Source: Odiellus spinosus
Taxonomy: Eukaryota; Arthropoda; Arachnida; Opiliones; Phalangiidae
Assembly: GCA_963920705.1 (NCBI GenBank)
Contig: OY987236.1
Coordinates: 6,434,190 to 6,498,189 of the forward strand
Direction of reading: 5' to 3'
Length of the DNA stretch: 64,000 nucleotides
Part shown: in pieces, positions 39,709-51,400 of the stretch
How positions within the stretch are numbered: position 1 is the first letter of the stretch
How the letters are laid out: every line of letters begins with the position of its first letter
Made by a program: the position numbers and the translations under genes
Notes under the pieces: model-generated
Database searches by the model: none
What the model saw: the letters and a program-made list of their open reading frames with translations, nothing else
Told to the model about the DNA's origin: nothing

Positions 39709-42659
39709 CTTCCCAAGAGAAATGATATTTAAATCTCTTAATTAGTTATTCCGTTTCTTAGTGAATCAAAGGCTTCGGCTTTGTCAAAAAGACTCGATAA
39801 AGACTTAGATATATCTTTAACGCATTATTTATTTTTACTTTAAAAGTTTATGATTAAGATAATAATTAAATATCAATTTAGATTTGCGTTAACACGAGTT
39901 GATAATCATGTTCCTTAAGTCTGATACAACCCTTGCCACAATATTTCAACTTATAAAAAGATGTCTAAAGGAAGGTCTTAAGAGGTATCAAAGATGGGAG
40001 AAGAGAAATCTGACGGGAGAATTAAGTATTCCCAAAAATAAAAGGAATAAAGGAAGTCTTAAGACGTTCCACAGACGTGAGAGATTTAAAGGTTTAGAGG
40101 TATAAAGAAAGCCCAAAGTGGTTTAAAGAACATCTTAAGAGGTTCGAAGTATGGATTATAAATTTTAATACTTCACATTCTGGCAAAAGTGAAACTGTTC
40201 TTGAAACTAAATATAAAATTAAATCCAGATAAATATTAAACAATTTAAACTATAACCTTCTAAAGCTAGAAAGTCATAGTTACGCGTGATTAATACATTC
40301 ATTTAGTCTACGAAAGGAAGTATTATACTTAAGGAACATTAGTTATAAACATACGATGTAAATTATATCAAATTATTGTGATTCAAAAATTTAAACGTCA
40401 AAACTAATAAATCTTATTTTTATCAAAGACTATACGATTAGATTAATAGTACAGTATATCTTTAAAAAATTAATGAAGGTAATTTTCAACTGCCATTTAA
40501 TATAAAATAGTTAACGCATTTTAATTATTATGTAAGACAATTAAAGATAAAATATTTGACAAAGTAAGCTCGCAGTAATGAAAGATTTTTAATTTTTTTT
40601 TTTCTTTTTAAAAACTTATTGTTAAATATTATTTTGCTAAAATAGAGCAAATATCTTTCACGTTTTGACAATCTAATATTCGAAAGATAACAAAAGACTA
40701 AGGGGTCAAATAGAGTCAAAGGCCTTTTCAAAATAAAACATAGAAGCGCACATTGGCATGCTCTAAATTTGGTTGTTTAATAAATAGATAAATTAACGGG
40801 AAGGTCACGTGAAAATGATTGGTTTTTGATGTAATTTTTCTTATTGAGTGCTACCAGAAGAAAATAAGATGAAGTAGACCTTAAAACATACATAGCAGGG
40901 CCACCATAGAAAATTTATAATACTTTTAACAGAATTATAGATCAATTTAAAGTAACTATCTGCGATTTTAAATCAAATTTAAAGTTGCCTACTTTTCTAG
41001 CCTAGCAGAAGACGTTGACCATAGCAAAGCTAGACTGTGAGCATAATGGAAGAGCATTTTAAATTGGCAAATTTCATAGCAGATAGGGCCTATTTAAATG
41101 TAGGAACCTTGTTTTTTGTTGGATTAGAAAAGCCTTTATAACTTCATAGAAAATAGTCTCATCATTGGTTCATTGTAACAAGAACTAAATGCATAAATAC
41201 TATGGAATTTTACAGACTATCTTAATTTTAAGGTAAAAAGGTTATCTTGATTGAAAAATTACTCGACTCGAGTTGAAATAAAGAACATTATGGGAATTAT
41301 TAAAATTTAAGAGAAAATGAGAGTATGTGTAGGCACAAGTGTTTTATGGAAACAAATAGGTTACTGTTCCTTCGTTAAACTATCATTTGGTCAAAGTACA
41401 ATGGAATAGCTCAGACTCTACTCTCCTTAGAAAACGCTAAGACTAATCATGCATATTACCTCCCATTTACTACTGTTTTATAAAGGGTTGCCACAAAGAT
41501 CTCGAAAATTAACTGCCCATGTTTTCAGATTATTTTTGTAAAAGTTCCCGGTGTATATTTTAACATTTAAATGCAAAATAAATTAAAATAGGCCTGACAG
41601 GTCCCTTAAATACCAAAAGTTAAAAGTTTTTTTCTCCAAGGTAACCCTGCTTATAACAAAATTGCCGCCTGAAGCAAACTTCATCTCATTTTTTTGACAA
41701 TACATTAGAGTCCCGATACTCAAATGACAAATTTACACTAGACTTTTTCTTTAAAACTATGAAACTAATACGATCTCAAAAATTTGAGCAACAATGATCA
41801 TTTAAAACCAATAAAACAGTACGAAACCCCATCGGAAAATGACGTTAAGAGTGATATTAGGCCTTAATTGAATTACAATAATAATAAAAAGGCTACTGAA
41901 TGAATTTGCTTAAATACTATTAAAATATTTTGGAATGAAATAGTAATACTATCTGTAAATTATTTTGAAATTTTTATTTTTTAATTCTACTATTAAAATA
42001 TTAAATTTAATATATTTGGAATACGCTAATTTGAGATTATCTTGATTAATAATTAATCTCTTTTAAGCTGCTGGTAATTTATTTTGGATAAATAATTATA
42101 ATTTTATTATTATAAATATGAATTTTTTTTTAAACAGTGGTTCGTTTATTTCGACCAAAGAATCAAATATTTGTACGTTTTAATTCAAAGTGAAATAATA
42201 ATAATTAAAAAGTGAAGTTTTGGTGGTGAATTTGAAATCACTGATTTAATTCTCTCTTATTTCTGTTTCCGTTTGATTTTTTTCCTATTTTTAAATTTAA
42301 AGATATTTTTTATGTATTCTTAAGAAATAGTAGGAGCTACAATTCCTACTAATTCTTGAAAAGTCGGGTTTTATAAGGTTCGAACAGAGCTAGGGTACTA
42401 ATTAACTATAGAAGGCGTCTTAATTAAGAGGTTAATTCTAAGAGCTGAGCTACTTACTAAATTCTTAAAGGGGTAATTCTTAATTCTTCCAGCTGCACAC
42501 CAAATATGGGTTGCCAAAGGTAGGAACCAATGGGACCTGACACTCTTATAAGCTTTTGGTAAGGTAAGAGCTGTCACTTGCTTTAAAGAGGTCTTAAGAA
42601 ATTGTAAAGGGGGGGTCTGAATTAATTCTTAAAGGGGTCATTGAGCTTATGAATCATTT
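39709..42659. other. Intergenic, 3' ends of RNF139 and ZCCHC4
   Basis: Both flanking genes end here, so 3' UTRs are expected at the edges. No coding family is visible in the small open frames (39899-40105, 40528-40731). Around 39960-40150 the phrase GTCTTAAGA(G/C) recurs. One repeat element is annotated within. Confidence 0.45.
40947..41097 (+). mobile_element. 150-bp TTAA element (ACTATCTGCGAT family), copy 1
   Basis: Starts TTAA, AGTAACTATCTGCGATTTTA and ends CATAGCAGATAGGGCCTA, TTAA, with short inverted ends built on CTATCTGC/GCAGATAG. The interior TTTTCTAGCCTAGCAGA and CAAAGCTAGACTG matches the reverse complement of 46358-46507 over nearly its whole length. Confidence 0.6.
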
Positions 42660-44315
42660 TTAACGTTTTGGCTCCAACTGATTAAACCTAAACTGTGACA
42701 AACTTAAAAACTTTACTAACCTTTTCAATGATACGTTGGTTTGTTTGGATTGATCCTTAATAGTACATTCCGTTCGTTTATGTCCTTCCTGACCACATCG
42801 ATGACACGAAGTAGATTTCGTTACTTCTCCACAGACATGGCTGGGTAATACGCAGTGATTACAAGTTTGACAATGGATCTTTGATGATTTGACACATGTT
42901 CCGCATGACAAACAGTGTTTATAAGGTCGTCCATCCTATAAATACATTGATTAATATTAATTAAAAAAACTTGGATTCTATCTTTCACTCTTTGTGGAAA
43001 TTACCTTTGATGAGCAAGAGTCGCATTTGGAGCAATGTACATTTTCTTTTGCTACGTATCTTTGACATTTGTCACAAAAATTGTATCCCTCAGATTGTGG
43101 TAAAACAAATTTGGAAGGATCGAGATTGGTAAAGATTCGTACGGGGGAACCTTGTTTACGCCCTTTTGAGTTAAATGAGGCGTGATTTTCGTAATCAACT
43201 TTATAGTCCATCATTTTGAGTACAGGAAGGTTTCTGATTATGCGATCCTCGTTGAAATATGGAAAAAACCATAATATATTTAGTGTAGATTTGTTCTCGG
43301 TCTCTCGAAGATTTATAAGCTTCTTTAATGTATGACTTATGGCATCAATCAGCCCACCAAAAGGGGGATCCAAAATTAAGGCTGTTTTTTCAGAAGATGA
43401 GATGAATTCGGAGAAAATGGCTTTTGAATTTTCATTGAAGAAGTGATGGTTGAAAAGATTGTATTGACAGTATTGTTTTTCATCGTAAAACTGCGCCTAT
43501 TGTGCGATAAATATTTAAACAATAACGTAGAGTAGTTCGAAGAAAACGTGTAGTTAACTTACAAATCTACCATCAATATCTAATAGCAAACTCTTTAGTC
43601 CGGAACACTCTCGATTGGAGATTGAGTCATGAATTGTAGGGGCTCCGATACAAATTACTCTTTGTATCTCAAATCTTTCCAGAATATCCAAAGTAAATTC
43701 AACAGTTTTGTTAGTGAAAAAATATTGCTAAAAGTACAAAAATTGTCATAATATTTCAGTAATTTACAGTAGTTACAGGCTGTGTGTGAGTTCACTAACA
43801 GCGTTGCTTTTGTTGGTTTCTTTCGGACGTAGCAGAGACGAAGGGTTTGATAATTTTTGATTTGGTATAGTTTCTAGGAATCCGTGTGAAGTATGAGCCT
43901 TCGTTTCATTGGGAAGAAGTAATTTTGAGCAGCGCTGACAAAATTTTCTGCTTTTTTCTGGTAATTCCTTAAAGGTTTTAAGTCTCTTTGCGTATTCATC
44001 TCGGGTCAGTGATAATTTAATAGATTTTCTTTCTACGACACTTGACATGGCTTTCTTATCATCAATGTAACGAAAAAATCCGCATTCTTTTCTATCTCTA
44101 CTCGCTGAACACGCGTAGAACTTTCTTTCATTATCTTTATCCTTTGAAAACCTTTCAAAAAGTAAGGTAGGTCCTGAAAAAAATTGATAATAAATTAGGC
44201 CTTGGTTTTCAAAACCAAGCTTAAATTAAATTAATTTACCATGAGGACAAAAAGGATGTTTCGAAATATCACTGTCCAAAATTACTTCAACGCCGTATGT
44301 ACGTCTATCCACCAT
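42660..44315 (-). CDS. ZCCHC4: ZCCHC4, 28S rRNA adenine-N6 methyltransferase
   Basis: Places m6A on large-subunit rRNA. Five in-phase exons on the minus strand: 44240-44315, 43800-44173, 43563-43727, 43005-43496 and 42660-42935, giving 460 residues (513 in human). The N-terminal GRF zinc finger (HPFCPHG, then RKFYACSASRDRKECGFFRY) begins in exon 1. A C2H2-type unit FCQRCSKLLLPNETKAHTSH follows. The methyltransferase domain has the catalytic DPPFGGL (Asp248-Phe251), FNHHFF and VDYENHASF. A cysteine cluster (CDKCQRYVAKENVHCSKC and more) leads to the C-terminal CCHC knuckle CHRCGQEGHKRTEC. The final 35 residues lack family similarity; a GTTAGT inside the last exon could be a donor to a further exon. 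Confidence 0.93.
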
Positions 44316-44605
44316 TAAATCAATTAAAACTAACTAAAATATTAAGATATATTACGATTAACATACAGCAATTCCTATTTCGTTCACTTGCTGCGAAAAT
44401 AAATCCTTTTAAAATTACTTCGCGTCGTCTGCTCCAAGACATGTAGCGGGCGTAGCGCCACCATTATTGAGGTCAATAGGGTCACGTCAAAGTTTGACGC
44501 TGTTCACTGTTGCTGTTCTTCATTCTTCAAGGTGTGTCCACGTAATCTTTTATTAATATCTTAAATTAATCTAAAATTGAATTATTCATTAAAAATTCAG
44601 AAAAA
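44316..44605. promoter_or_regulatory. Shared divergent promoter ZCCHC4 / DCTN2
   Basis: The 290 bases between the two ATGs are relatively CpG-rich (44420-44470: GCGTCGTCTGC, GTAGCGGGCGTAGCGCCACC). Both genes probably start from it. The stretch just before DCTN2 may hold a short 5' UTR. Confidence 0.5.
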
Positions 44606-45829
44606 ATGACAAGCACAAACAAATACGCGGATCTACCAGGATTCGCCTTTGATCAACCGGATCTTTACGAAACTAATGACCTCCCGGAATCAGACCAGAG
44701 TAATGTTGAGGGCTTCGGAGACCAGAGTGAAACTGTGGAAAAACTTAACATAACTTCGAGTGAAGCCTTTGAAAAATTCAAGGACCAGAAATTAGATGCC
44801 TCAGGAGTCGATTTCACTGACAGTATCAAGAAAACGAATCACTCAGGATACAGCGCGACATCCGGAGATTGGGAACTCCTAGGAGGCTCCTCTCCAGAAA
44901 ATGAAACACCCCAGCAACGTTACCAGAGACTCAAACATGAAACGACCGAACTATTTGAAGAAATTACCAAGATAAAACAATCTTCGAAATTAGAGGAACA
45001 AAAAGACCAGGTTTCCATTGTGGAGTTGGCCAACAATGTTGAATCTTTGCAACACCAGATTGTCGATTTAATCTTGCATAAGGTATTGGGAACCGAATTG
45101 ATTGTGAACATATCTGATCCTCACGGAACTCTTCAAAAGAAACTCATAGCTGAAATTGGAACTTTTAAGTCATCTACAGAAACTTCTAAACCTAGCAAAA
45201 CTCCAACAAAAGGAGATTCTACTTCTAATCAAGATTCCATACACTACAACTTGCTTTACAAACCAACAGACTCTCAGGATGGAATTTCTGCTAAAAGTAC
45301 TGATTTAGAGAGAAGAATTAAAAAACTGGAAGCCTTATTGGGAAACGATGAAAATAAGCTATCGTTATTAACTCCTCAAGGACAAGGGAAAAGTATACTG
45401 GCCTCTATTAACTTCCTATCTTCTCGTTTGAGTCTACTCGATCTTGGTAACTTGGAAAAGGTGGAAGCCAGACTGCTTTACTTGAACCAACACCTTCAAC
45501 AGATCGCTGATAAGAAATCCCAAATGGACAACTTGGAAAAACAAAATAAAATCTCCGAGCTTTATGATTTGGCTAAAAAGACAGAATCCATGAGTCATAC
45601 TTTACCCAAGGTTGTTGAGAGGCTCGATTCGCTGCAGCAACTTCATGAGCAAGCTATGCAATTCAGCCAGGCTCTAACGCAATTGGATAGTGTTCAGCAA
45701 CAAATCTTGATCACTCTGAAGAATGACGAGAAATTGCTGAAACAAGCCCAAGAGAGTTTCACCCAAAATTCCGAAATGATTAAACAAAATATAACTGCTT
45801 TAGATGAACGTATCGCTAAATTGAAATAA
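44606..45829 (+). CDS. DCTN2: Dynactin subunit 2 (dynamitin)
   Basis: Core of the dynactin shoulder, which links cytoplasmic dynein to its cargo. The 407 residues on a single exon match the family length (about 400). The N terminus is diagnostic: KYADLPGFAFDQPDLYETND (residues 6-25), then DASGVDFTDSIKK and GYSATSGDWELLG. ETPQQRYQRLKHE follows near residue 100. The rest is mostly coiled coil, with DLERRIKKLEALLG, NLEKVEARLLYL and the conserved LQQLHEQAMQFSQALTQLD near residue 345. The start ATG has AAAAA before it. AATAAA lies at about 45950. Divergent from ZCCHC4. Confidence 0.95.
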   Translation: MTSTNKYADLPGFAFDQPDLYETNDLPESDQSNVEGFGDQSETVEKLNITSSEAFEKFKDQKLDASGVDFTDSIKKTNHSGYSATSGDWELLGGSSPENETPQQRYQRLKHETTELFEEITKIKQSSKLEEQKDQVSIVELANNVESLQHQIVDLILHKVLGTELIVNISDPHGTLQKKLIAEIGTFKSSTETSKPSKTPTKGDSTSNQDSIHYNLLYKPTDSQDGISAKSTDLERRIKKLEALLGNDENKLSLLTPQGQGKSILASINFLSSRLSLLDLGNLEKVEARLLYLNQHLQQIADKKSQMDNLEKQNKISELYDLAKKTESMSHTLPKVVERLDSLQQLHEQAMQFSQALTQLDSVQQQILITLKNDEKLLKQAQESFTQNSEMIKQNITALDERIAKLK

Positions 45830-48487
45830 ATTAACATTACTACTATTTTATATAAATTGGATGTATTTATGATAAAACTTGTTTAAATCTGCTATCTGTT
45901 TGACTAATTAAAACTAATCTGTAACTAGCTTTGGTGATATTATAATTTAATAAAATTAAATTCCTTAAAATAAGAGTACATACAATGTAAAAATAGTAAA
46001 ATACCCTCAATCCTCCTACTTGAATAACTTTGTCCTAACTGCGAGGGAGAATGAAGCGGTGTAACAATACTTATTGATTGGGAACATTAAAATAGTCTGA
46101 ATAAAATGTCAAAAATCACGTCTAACTCAGGACACCTTCGCTTTCATTAGCTTCTTACGGATTCAAACAAATACAAAGGAAGATAGGCAACTCTTTTTCA
46201 TTATCTCTTTAAAGCAAATCTGGGCTCGCATAGCGGTGATCGTTGTTTTCCCTGCTGAACTTAACCAAATAATGCCTTCTCAAAGAGTTAACTGGGTTGG
46301 TAAACTCCTTCTTGGCCAAGTTCGCCATGGAATAATCTACAAGAGCCAACACTTTCTTTAAAGGCCCTATCTGCTCTGAAACTTGCTCTTCCCTTACGCA
46401 CGCAGCCTAGCTTTGACTGTACAATTTATTTTGTACAACATCGTCTGCTAAGCTAGAAAAGAAGGCGACTTTAAAGGGGATTTGAATATCGCAGATAGTT
46501 CCTTTAAGTCTTCCATATCTATAAAACATGAAATCCAAGAACACTGTTTCTGAAATGGAATTAAAAAATGGCTTATATAAAAACTTTTTGGTTGTAATAA
46601 GCAAACATTATTTTACAGCTTTATTCCATTTTTTCTATCTCATCATTTCCACAAAAAAAAAAAAAAAAAAAAAAACTGAAAAAATGAAATTTTCTGCAAA
46701 AACTTTTTAAGAAAGTGATTGATTTCAAACAAAACAAAATTCAGAAATAATGTTGACAATGAGAACAATCTCTGGTCCCACATAGAGAAATAAAAGAAGA
46801 AAAACGAAAAGTTTACGCAAAACAGAAAGAAATGAAGTTAATTTTTTTTTCTTACGACACAGTGCAAATAGATTTTTCGTTACTACATTAATTTTAGTAA
46901 ATCCGCGCGTGGTTCTGTTAATCAAAGTTATTTCTAAATAGTATTACGTTGAGATAACGTTTTCATTGATGCGATCTTGGTAATAAAAACTTAAGAACAT
47001 CCAAAAAACTATATATTTTTTTTCTATATTATTATAATATATACGTAGAAATTTAATTTATCAGAGACTGTCGAGGGATTTATTCCGTTATTGTTACTTA
47101 ATTTTCGATACCAATCTTCACTTGGAAAAGGTTACGCAAAACCTTTTTCAAATGATTAAAATATTTAAAAACTAAATATCGTTCCAGCGAATTATCGAAT
47201 ACGAGGGTGTTTGTTTTTCCATATTGTAATTTCAAGTCGTGATGATTTAAATTTTCAATTTAACGAATCTAATATTTTACGTAAAGATTTAAAATCTGGG
47301 AAATTAAATTTTTAAGGCTTCAAATAATGTAATTTATTGGGATTTTACTGTCTTTTTATTAACTAGGGATAAAGATGACGATGTTATTCTTTAAAGTTAG
47401 TCGATATTGTAATCGAAATTTTAACTGATATGATAAGATTGATAAATCAAAACCAATATTTAAGTTTTTGGCACCAAGAATAATTTTTTTAAAGAGCGCC
47501 ATCTATCTTAAAATATCGGTATATATCAGTTGTTTTGATACGATAATAATCTATCGGCGAGCGATAACAATCTATCATATTGGTTTGGACCGATCACTAG
47601 ATTAGGAATGCAAAATAAGCGTAAATGTTTAATTCACGATGAAGTTTTTCGATAAAGGAAACGAAACTAAGACTGCAGATTTTATTTGAAAAACATCATT
47701 AAGATCATAAAACTAGATTGAAGTTACTTCGTTCATTGTAAAGTGACCTCAGTGTTTGGCTTTTTTCAAACTGAGTCCGCAGCCATAATTCGAGCCCCTT
47801 TAATTTACAATTAATTAAAGTTAAGTTAACTTTCAGCCTAGTAAGCCCAACTAATAAATTAATATTGACAGAAAATCTGCAGTCTTTGATAAGTCGCAAA
47901 TATTCTGCCATTATTTATACATATGGAAAAAGTTAGGCTTAGCAGGTGTGAATCATATCTTTGTTAATTAAATGAAAATTAAAGAGGATCTTTCGTTGAG
48001 ATTTAATGTTTTTACGCATATTTTAACTCTCTTAGTCTAATTAAAATATGAAATACCATATTCATCGTCATCATTATTCCTTAATTAACCATTTCCCAGA
48101 TTACTAAATGAGTTATAGTTTATAGGGTGTAGTTAATAAAAGTATAATTGGTAAGGATCCCTATTTGTACTTTTTTTAGGAAGGATCAGATTTTTTTAGA
48201 AATGTTTTTTAGAGTACTGACAAAAAATTATCACAAAAGAAACGACAGAAAAACATAACTCAAGGGGGCAGAGATAGAAAAACCTGAGTTTCTTTTTGTT
48301 AAAAAAAAAATTGAAGTACCAGGCTTTGATTTGTAAGATTATTTACAAGGGGAGAAAGAAAAAAAAAAAATACTTTGTCATGAAAATTTTTACGATGATG
48401 AAGAATAAAGGTTTGTTTTTGTTGAAGATAAAAACCGGAATTTGTGTTCTCTAGCAAATTTCTTCAATATTTTTGACCCTTTCAGTA
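45830..48487. other. Intergenic DCTN2 - PDCD4 (convergent)
   Basis: 3' UTRs of both genes are expected. Contains the MITE at 46358-46507, a 23-base A run at 46653-46675 and a patch of related words GATAATAATCTATCGG and GATAACAATCTATCAT at 47540-47580. Short AT-rich frames here show no family signature. Confidence 0.45.
46358..46507 (-). mobile_element. 150-bp TTAA element (ACTATCTGCGAT family), copy 2
   Basis: Flanked by TTAA on both sides (46358-46361 and 46504-46507). Read on the minus strand it begins AGGAACTATCTGCGATATTC and ends GAGCAGATAGGGCCTTTAA, and it matches the plus-strand element at 40947-41097. Confidence 0.6.
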
Positions 48488-51400
48488 TTAATATTCTTCG
48501 TCTTTGACACGGCCACCATCTCCTTCCGAAACAAAACGTTTGCGGCCCCTGAACGGAATAAAGAACGAAATTTAAATGATGATCCATCTCTAATAGGATA
48601 TCAAGTTTTTTAACCCAAATCCCCTTATCGTTTTCCAGCCTTTTTTCGAATTCCTTAATCTTAATTTGAAATCTTATTTTCGTATTCCCAAATCTTTCAA
48701 GCCCTTATTTTCAAATTCCCAAATCTTTCAAGCCCTTATTTTCAAATTCCCAAATCTTTCAAGCCCTTATTTTCAAATTCCCAAATCTTTCAAGCCCTTA
48801 TTTTCAAATTCCCAAATCTTTCAAGCCCTTATTTTCAAATTCCCAAATCTTTCAAGCCCCTTATTTTCAAATTTCCAAATCTTTCAAGCCCCTTATTTTC
48901 AAATTCCCAAATCTTTCAAGCCCCTTATTTTCAAATTCCCAAATCTTTTCCATGGTAATTTTTTTTCCTCTATATCTTTCAGCCTTATTTTCAAATTCTT
49001 GGACTTTCCTTGACCTTTTACTAAAATTTTTAAATTCCATGACCTTCTGGCCTTATTTTAAAATTAACTGATCCCTGATAACTGTGTTGTTTGAGTAAAT
49101 TAAGCCTATTTTAAGAATGACTTAGGCTTCATTCTCCCTTGTAAAGTTTGGTAACTTAATAAATTAGGAGCCTTACCTGGATGGCATCATTTTGACCAAA
49201 TTTTGGTCAACAAATCCGGCTAAATGACTTTTAGTGAGCAAATTTTCCAGAATGTTATACGCCGGAGGAACGTCAATGGAAATTTCAGGAAGCTCCCGAT
49301 AAACTCTTTCGAATCCCTTTTTTTTTTTTAATGAAGTATTATTAATTCTTTGAGATAAGAGAGCTTACAAAAATAATTTACCCTTCTCATCTGATCGGGA
49401 GTAATGATGATTGTACTAGCCATAAACTTCAAAAGTTTGACAATGAGATCCATCGCCCGTTCACCCATGTCTTCGATGACCATAATGATCGCCTGCGTGA
49501 GGTTTTTTTAGTTTTAGAGAAAAAAAAAAAAAACAATCCAGATAGAATTCAGGATATTAACCTCATAAACGAGTTCGTGATGAAAATGGGGAACTTCGAG
49601 CTCTTGTAGACATCTTAGCGCTTCATTTACGTCCCCGGAAGAAAGATATTCTTGTAAAAGAAGTTGAATCTTGCGAATCAGGTACTTAACGGGACGCATA
49701 CCACCTCCAACGCCCCAAACATTATCAAGCCTTACTAAACCGTGCTTCATCGAGAGCAAAGTATCAGCGTGCTCTAAGGAAGCCCTGAACAATGAAAGAA
49801 TAAAATTCTTAGCTTCAGAAACCCAAATATAATTTGTTAAAGTAGACACGCAACTTGACTCGATTAGAGCCTTATCAAATTGATCTCATGCCAATTTCGG
49901 TAATTTAATCGCAATGTCCCTATAGAATAACGAAAGAAATTGGCTTTCCCAAAATCTTCTGTTTTGGGCTAAAATGGTACAAATTAGAATTATCTGAATT
50001 CAACAAAAGTAGGCCAAAATTTTGTTTTTGGTCCACAAACTTTCGTTAAATTCAGGTTATTTCATTTGGTTGATTTTTGACCAAATTAGGGAATTTTCCC
50101 TCATCAGGAAAGATTTCTTTCGTTATTCTACGGGAGCACATTGAAATGAGATCAATTTGATCCAGGTTGAGCGTCTACTTTACCAAGAACAATAATGCTA
50201 ACCTGGCATGTTCGCAGGCAACTTTGCCCCTGTAACCTTGTATGAACATGGGGGGAATGCAATCGTCAGCAACTGCCCTGGCAATAAAATTTCCAAGCAC
50301 AGTAGGAGCATCGGGAGTATCAAGAACGAGATCGTTCAGACTTTTAAGTAAAATATCAAATCCTTTTCCAATTGATTCCAAAGTCAGAACTCTCCCAAAG
50401 AGATCAGATACGAGCACCGAAGTCATCTCCCTGTGAGATGGCTTTCGTTCCATAGCTTTAAAAACAAAATGTAATTTTTTAAAACTCCAATATTCAATTT
50501 AAAATGTTATTTCGTTATAATATAATCACAAAAACCTACCCAAGTTAATGGCCATAACAACAACATGATGAGATACGCCTTCCAAATTAATTTCTTCCAA
50601 AGAAAGCTGAAAATATGTTTCATCGATTTTTGTTAAGTTTCTATCTTTTGAACCTTTATGAAAACTCCCCCGTCTACCCAAACATTCAAAAATAGAGGAA
50701 AATAGGCCAGACGCTTTCATTCCTACCTCTTTTTCCCTCTACTATTCAATAACATTTATAGTTCTCAACGCGTACAAACCTAAATTAAAAGACCCTCTAT
50801 ATCTCAGAGATACAGATAAATAGCAGCTTAGATTTACAGGCGTTGATATCTTACGGTGGTTTTACTAAATTATCTGTCCTAGCTTAAAGCTTCTGCCCAC
50901 CCCCCTCTGTCTGTCTGGACCCTCCCCTTCCACTTTTCAGGGGGTTTAACTCCCATAAGTAATCAAAAGTCAATAATAGCAGATGTAAAAAACGAAGAAG
51001 TAAGATAGTTTGAATGAATGGAAATTTTTTGCGAGATAGTGTTTGAAATGGAAATTTTAGTGAGATCGTTTGAAAAGAATGAAAATTGAAGTTTAAATTT
51101 AATTTGATAAGATTTAAAATCTATATAAAATATTCTTAAATAAATTATGTTTAAATTGTTGTATATAGACCTATCAAAACTTTCAGAAGCTTTTAGGCAG
51201 GGAAGATTCGGATTATTATCTATTTCATCTTAAAACTTTCCTAAAAGTGGCTTATATATCGAAATTATAGGCTAAATAGTATACAGAAGAGATATGCAAA
51301 TGTAGGTGGTAAGTTCTAGTCGAATTAGATTTATTGTTACGCAATATACTTACAATGACTTCATTGGTATCACCATGTTCATAATACTCGTGTAAAATTG

